DNA of 7,413 bases from Burkholderiaceae bacterium (GTDB lineage: Bacteria; Pseudomonadota; Gammaproteobacteria; Burkholderiales; Burkholderiaceae): NCBI GenBank assembly GCA_030151165.1, contig JASLEM010000083.1, forward strand, positions 1 through 7,413. The letters run 5' to 3'. Under the pieces are notes generated by a model that did no database searches, was not told the DNA's origin, and saw only the letters and a program-made list of their open reading frames with translations. The position numbers were made by a program, and so were the translations under genes. This document shows, piece by piece, positions 6,637 to 7,413 of the stretch. Numbering within the stretch: the stretch's first letter is position 1; every line of letters begins with the position of its first letter.

Positions 6637-7044
6637 GGAGCCGCCGCGACCCTGCTTGATCATCGCCTTCATCGCCGCGCGGGTGGTCAGGAAGGCGCCG
6701 TCCAGGTGGATCGCCAGCATCTTGCGCCAGTTGTCCAGCGTCAGGTCGACCACCGGGCTGATGATCTGGATGCCGGCATTGCTGATCATGATGTCCAGGC
6801 CGCCGTAGGTGTTGACGGCGTCGGCCACGCCCTTGTCGACCTGGGTCTCGTCGGTGACGTTCATGGCCACGGCCATGGCGGTGCCGCCATCCTTCACGAT
6901 TTCGTCGGCGGTGGCCTTGGCGGCTTCCAGCGCGAGGTCGGCGATGATGACCTTGGCGCCCTGGCGGGCGTATTCCTGGGCGATTTCCTTGCCGATGCCG
7001 CTGGCCGAACCGGTGATCAGGGCGACTTTATCCTTGAGTTGCAT
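6343..7044 (-). CDS. bdh: Second 3-hydroxybutyrate dehydrogenase, C-terminus lost
   Basis: The 233-residue open frame begins [12 protein letters not shown]. Codons 1-224 are a family-typical 3-hydroxybutyrate dehydrogenase: TGSASGIG at 11-18, SNAGIQ at 88-93, Ser142, Tyr155 and Lys159 (YVTAK), then [21 protein letters not shown] and [10 protein letters not shown]. The last nine codons are antisense of the other bdh and replace the usual ~36-residue tail, so the closing C-terminal helix and strand are missing and activity is doubtful. The ATG at 7044 has AAAGGA five bases upstream. It is a different gene from the plus copy, about 72% identical over 150 residues. Its codon choice also differs: in the first 60 codons Ala is GCC in 13 of 14 cases and Glu is always GAA, whereas the plus copy mixes GCC with GCG and prefers GAG. 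Confidence 0.88.
   Translation of the reverse strand: MQLKDKVALITGSASGIGKEIAQEYARQGAKVIIADLALEAAKATADEIVKDGGTAMAVAMNVTDETQVDKGVADAVNTYGGLDIMISNAGIQIISPVVDLTLDNWRKMLAIHLDGAFLTTRAAMKAMIKQGRGGSIIYMGSVHSHLASPLKAPYVTAKHGLLGLAKVVAKEGAKDKIRSNVICPGFVRTPLVEKQIPEQAKELNISEEDVIKKVMLVDTVDGEASCECTEPM
6373..6379. other. Junction between the two bdh fragments
   Basis: CTCGCCG here can be read both as the end of the plus copy (EASP) and as the last family-like codons of the minus copy (VDGE, antisense). Left of it only the plus copy matches the family; right of it only the minus copy does. It is thus a microhomology-sized overlap at a sequence join. GC also changes: by hand count 44 of 60 bases at 6241-6300 against 35 of 60 at 6421-6480. 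Confidence 0.8.
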
Positions 7045-7049
7045 AGCTT

Positions 7050-7055
7050 TCCTTT
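7050..7055 (-). promoter_or_regulatory. Ribosome binding site of the minus-strand bdh
   Basis: AAAGGA on the minus strand lies five bases before ATG 7044. It fixes the start; the frame is open upstream to 7203, but that extension is not family-like. Confidence 0.65.
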
Positions 7056-7087
7056 GGTGGTTCAAGTTGATGGTATGGCGAAGCGAA

Positions 7088-7105
7088 ACTGACATCGTAC
7101 TGACA
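7088..7105. promoter_or_regulatory. Direct repeats ACTGACA, 11 bp apart
   Basis: ACTGACA occurs at 7088-7094 and 7099-7105 (TGTCAGT on the minus strand), one helical turn apart, 44-61 bp upstream of the minus-strand bdh start. Tandem heptamers on one DNA face often bind a dimeric or cooperative regulator. The regulator is unknown. Confidence 0.4.
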
Positions 7106-7153
7106 ACCTGGGCAGCGCCTTCGAAACGGCTGCCGGCAGGCTTGAACCCGCCA

Positions 7154-7174
7154 ATTGTAACGCCGCGCGCGGCG
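7154..7174 (-). promoter_or_regulatory. Possible bdh promoter -10 with adjoining palindrome
   Basis: On the minus strand TACAAT (7159-7154) matches five of six -10 consensus bases. Just upstream, at 7161-7174, lies the perfect palindrome CGCCGCGCGCGGCG, which would fall in the spacer between -10 and -35. No good -35 is seen. If real, the leader would be about 100 nt and would contain the ACTGACA repeats. Confidence 0.3.
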
Positions 7175-7273
7175 ATGTTGTTGCGCCGCCAAAGTCGCCG
7201 CAAACGTCATGTGGCTGAAATAATCCATCGTTAGTCTGTGCAGCGTTATCCCATGACCTATAAAGGACGATGC

Positions 7274-7413
7274 ATGAGACTGCTTACCATTCCTGCCGAT
7301 GCCAACCCGAGTTTTTCCAAGCTGAGCTTGAGCCTCGCGAGCACCCCGGAAGAAGTGCGTGAAGTGCAGCGCTTGCGTTACAAAGTCTTCATCGAAGCGA
7401 TGAACCTGTCGGC
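7274..7413 (+). CDS. GNAT/OlsB-like acyltransferase, N-terminal fragment
   Basis: Only 46 codons are visible before the window ends. The segment STPEEVREVQRLRYKVFIEAMN carries the LRYKVF motif typical of the start of GNAT-fold acyltransferases of the OlsB (ornithine-ACP N-acyltransferase) / hemolysin-like and autoinducer-synthase-like group, which transfer acyl chains from ACP to amine substrates. The exact subfamily cannot be decided from this fragment. The ATG at 7274 has AGGA (7264-7267) six bases upstream; an overlapping ATG at 7270 is out of frame. The gene is divergent from the minus-strand bdh across 229 bp. Its codons (AGA, CTT, ATT, TTT, CGT, AAA) are clearly less GC-biased than those of the left part of the window, in line with the different composition right of the junction. 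Confidence 0.55.
   Translation, partial: MRLLTIPADANPSFSKLSLSLASTPEEVREVQRLRYKVFIEAMNLS

Noticed and set aside
5930..7044. Transposon or integron inverted repeats
   Set aside because: The inverted arms are coding bdh sequence diverging to about 72% protein identity; no transposase or target-site duplication is present.
1..7413. tRNA, rRNA or CRISPR array
   Set aside because: No cloverleaf-like element, rRNA signature or regularly spaced repeat was seen when reading both strands.

Overview
The window looks like high-GC Gram-negative DNA, most consistent with a betaproteobacterium (Burkholderiales-like). The reasons are strong G/C use at third codon positions, Sec-type signal peptides ending in ARA, and PcaI/PcaJ-type CoA-transferase and 260-residue-class 3-hydroxybutyrate dehydrogenase proteins typical of that group. 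No rRNA, tRNA, CRISPR array or insertion sequence was seen. Identifications rest on reading the sequence and remembered family motifs; no database was searched.

Left block, minus strand (1-3009). Read in transcription order, this holds an unrecognised exported 209-residue protein (3009-2380), an NMT1/SsuA-like periplasmic substrate-binding protein (2208-1177) and, one base after its stop, a membrane sensor with a periplasmic helical domain, HAMP and PAS domains (1175-1, cut by the window edge). No ABC permease or ATPase is visible, so the binding protein may serve the sensor rather than a transporter.

Middle block (3010-6379). A long gene-free divergent region (3010-3569) with two small dyads leads into a plus-strand ketone-body/acetoacetate cluster: scoA and scoB (3-oxoacid CoA-transferase, catalytic Glu56 in the B subunit), adc (acetoacetate decarboxylase, Schiff-base Lys116) and bdh (3-hydroxybutyrate dehydrogenase). 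Together they would interconvert 3-hydroxybutyrate and acetoacetate, activate acetoacetate to acetoacetyl-CoA, or decarboxylate it to acetone.

Right block (about 6373-7413). The plus-strand bdh stops matching its family after codon 150 and runs directly into the inverted 3' part of a second, different bdh (minus strand, 7044 to about 6373), which has lost its last ~36 codons. The two are about 72% identical in protein over the shared 150 residues. The join shows about 7 bp of overlap and coincides with a drop in GC and a change in codon choice. Beyond it lie a 229-bp divergent intergenic region and the start of a GNAT/OlsB-like acyltransferase. This join is the most striking feature of the window. 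It is either a chimeric assembly or amplification join between two genomes or loci, or a genuine rearrangement that destroyed both bdh 3' ends.
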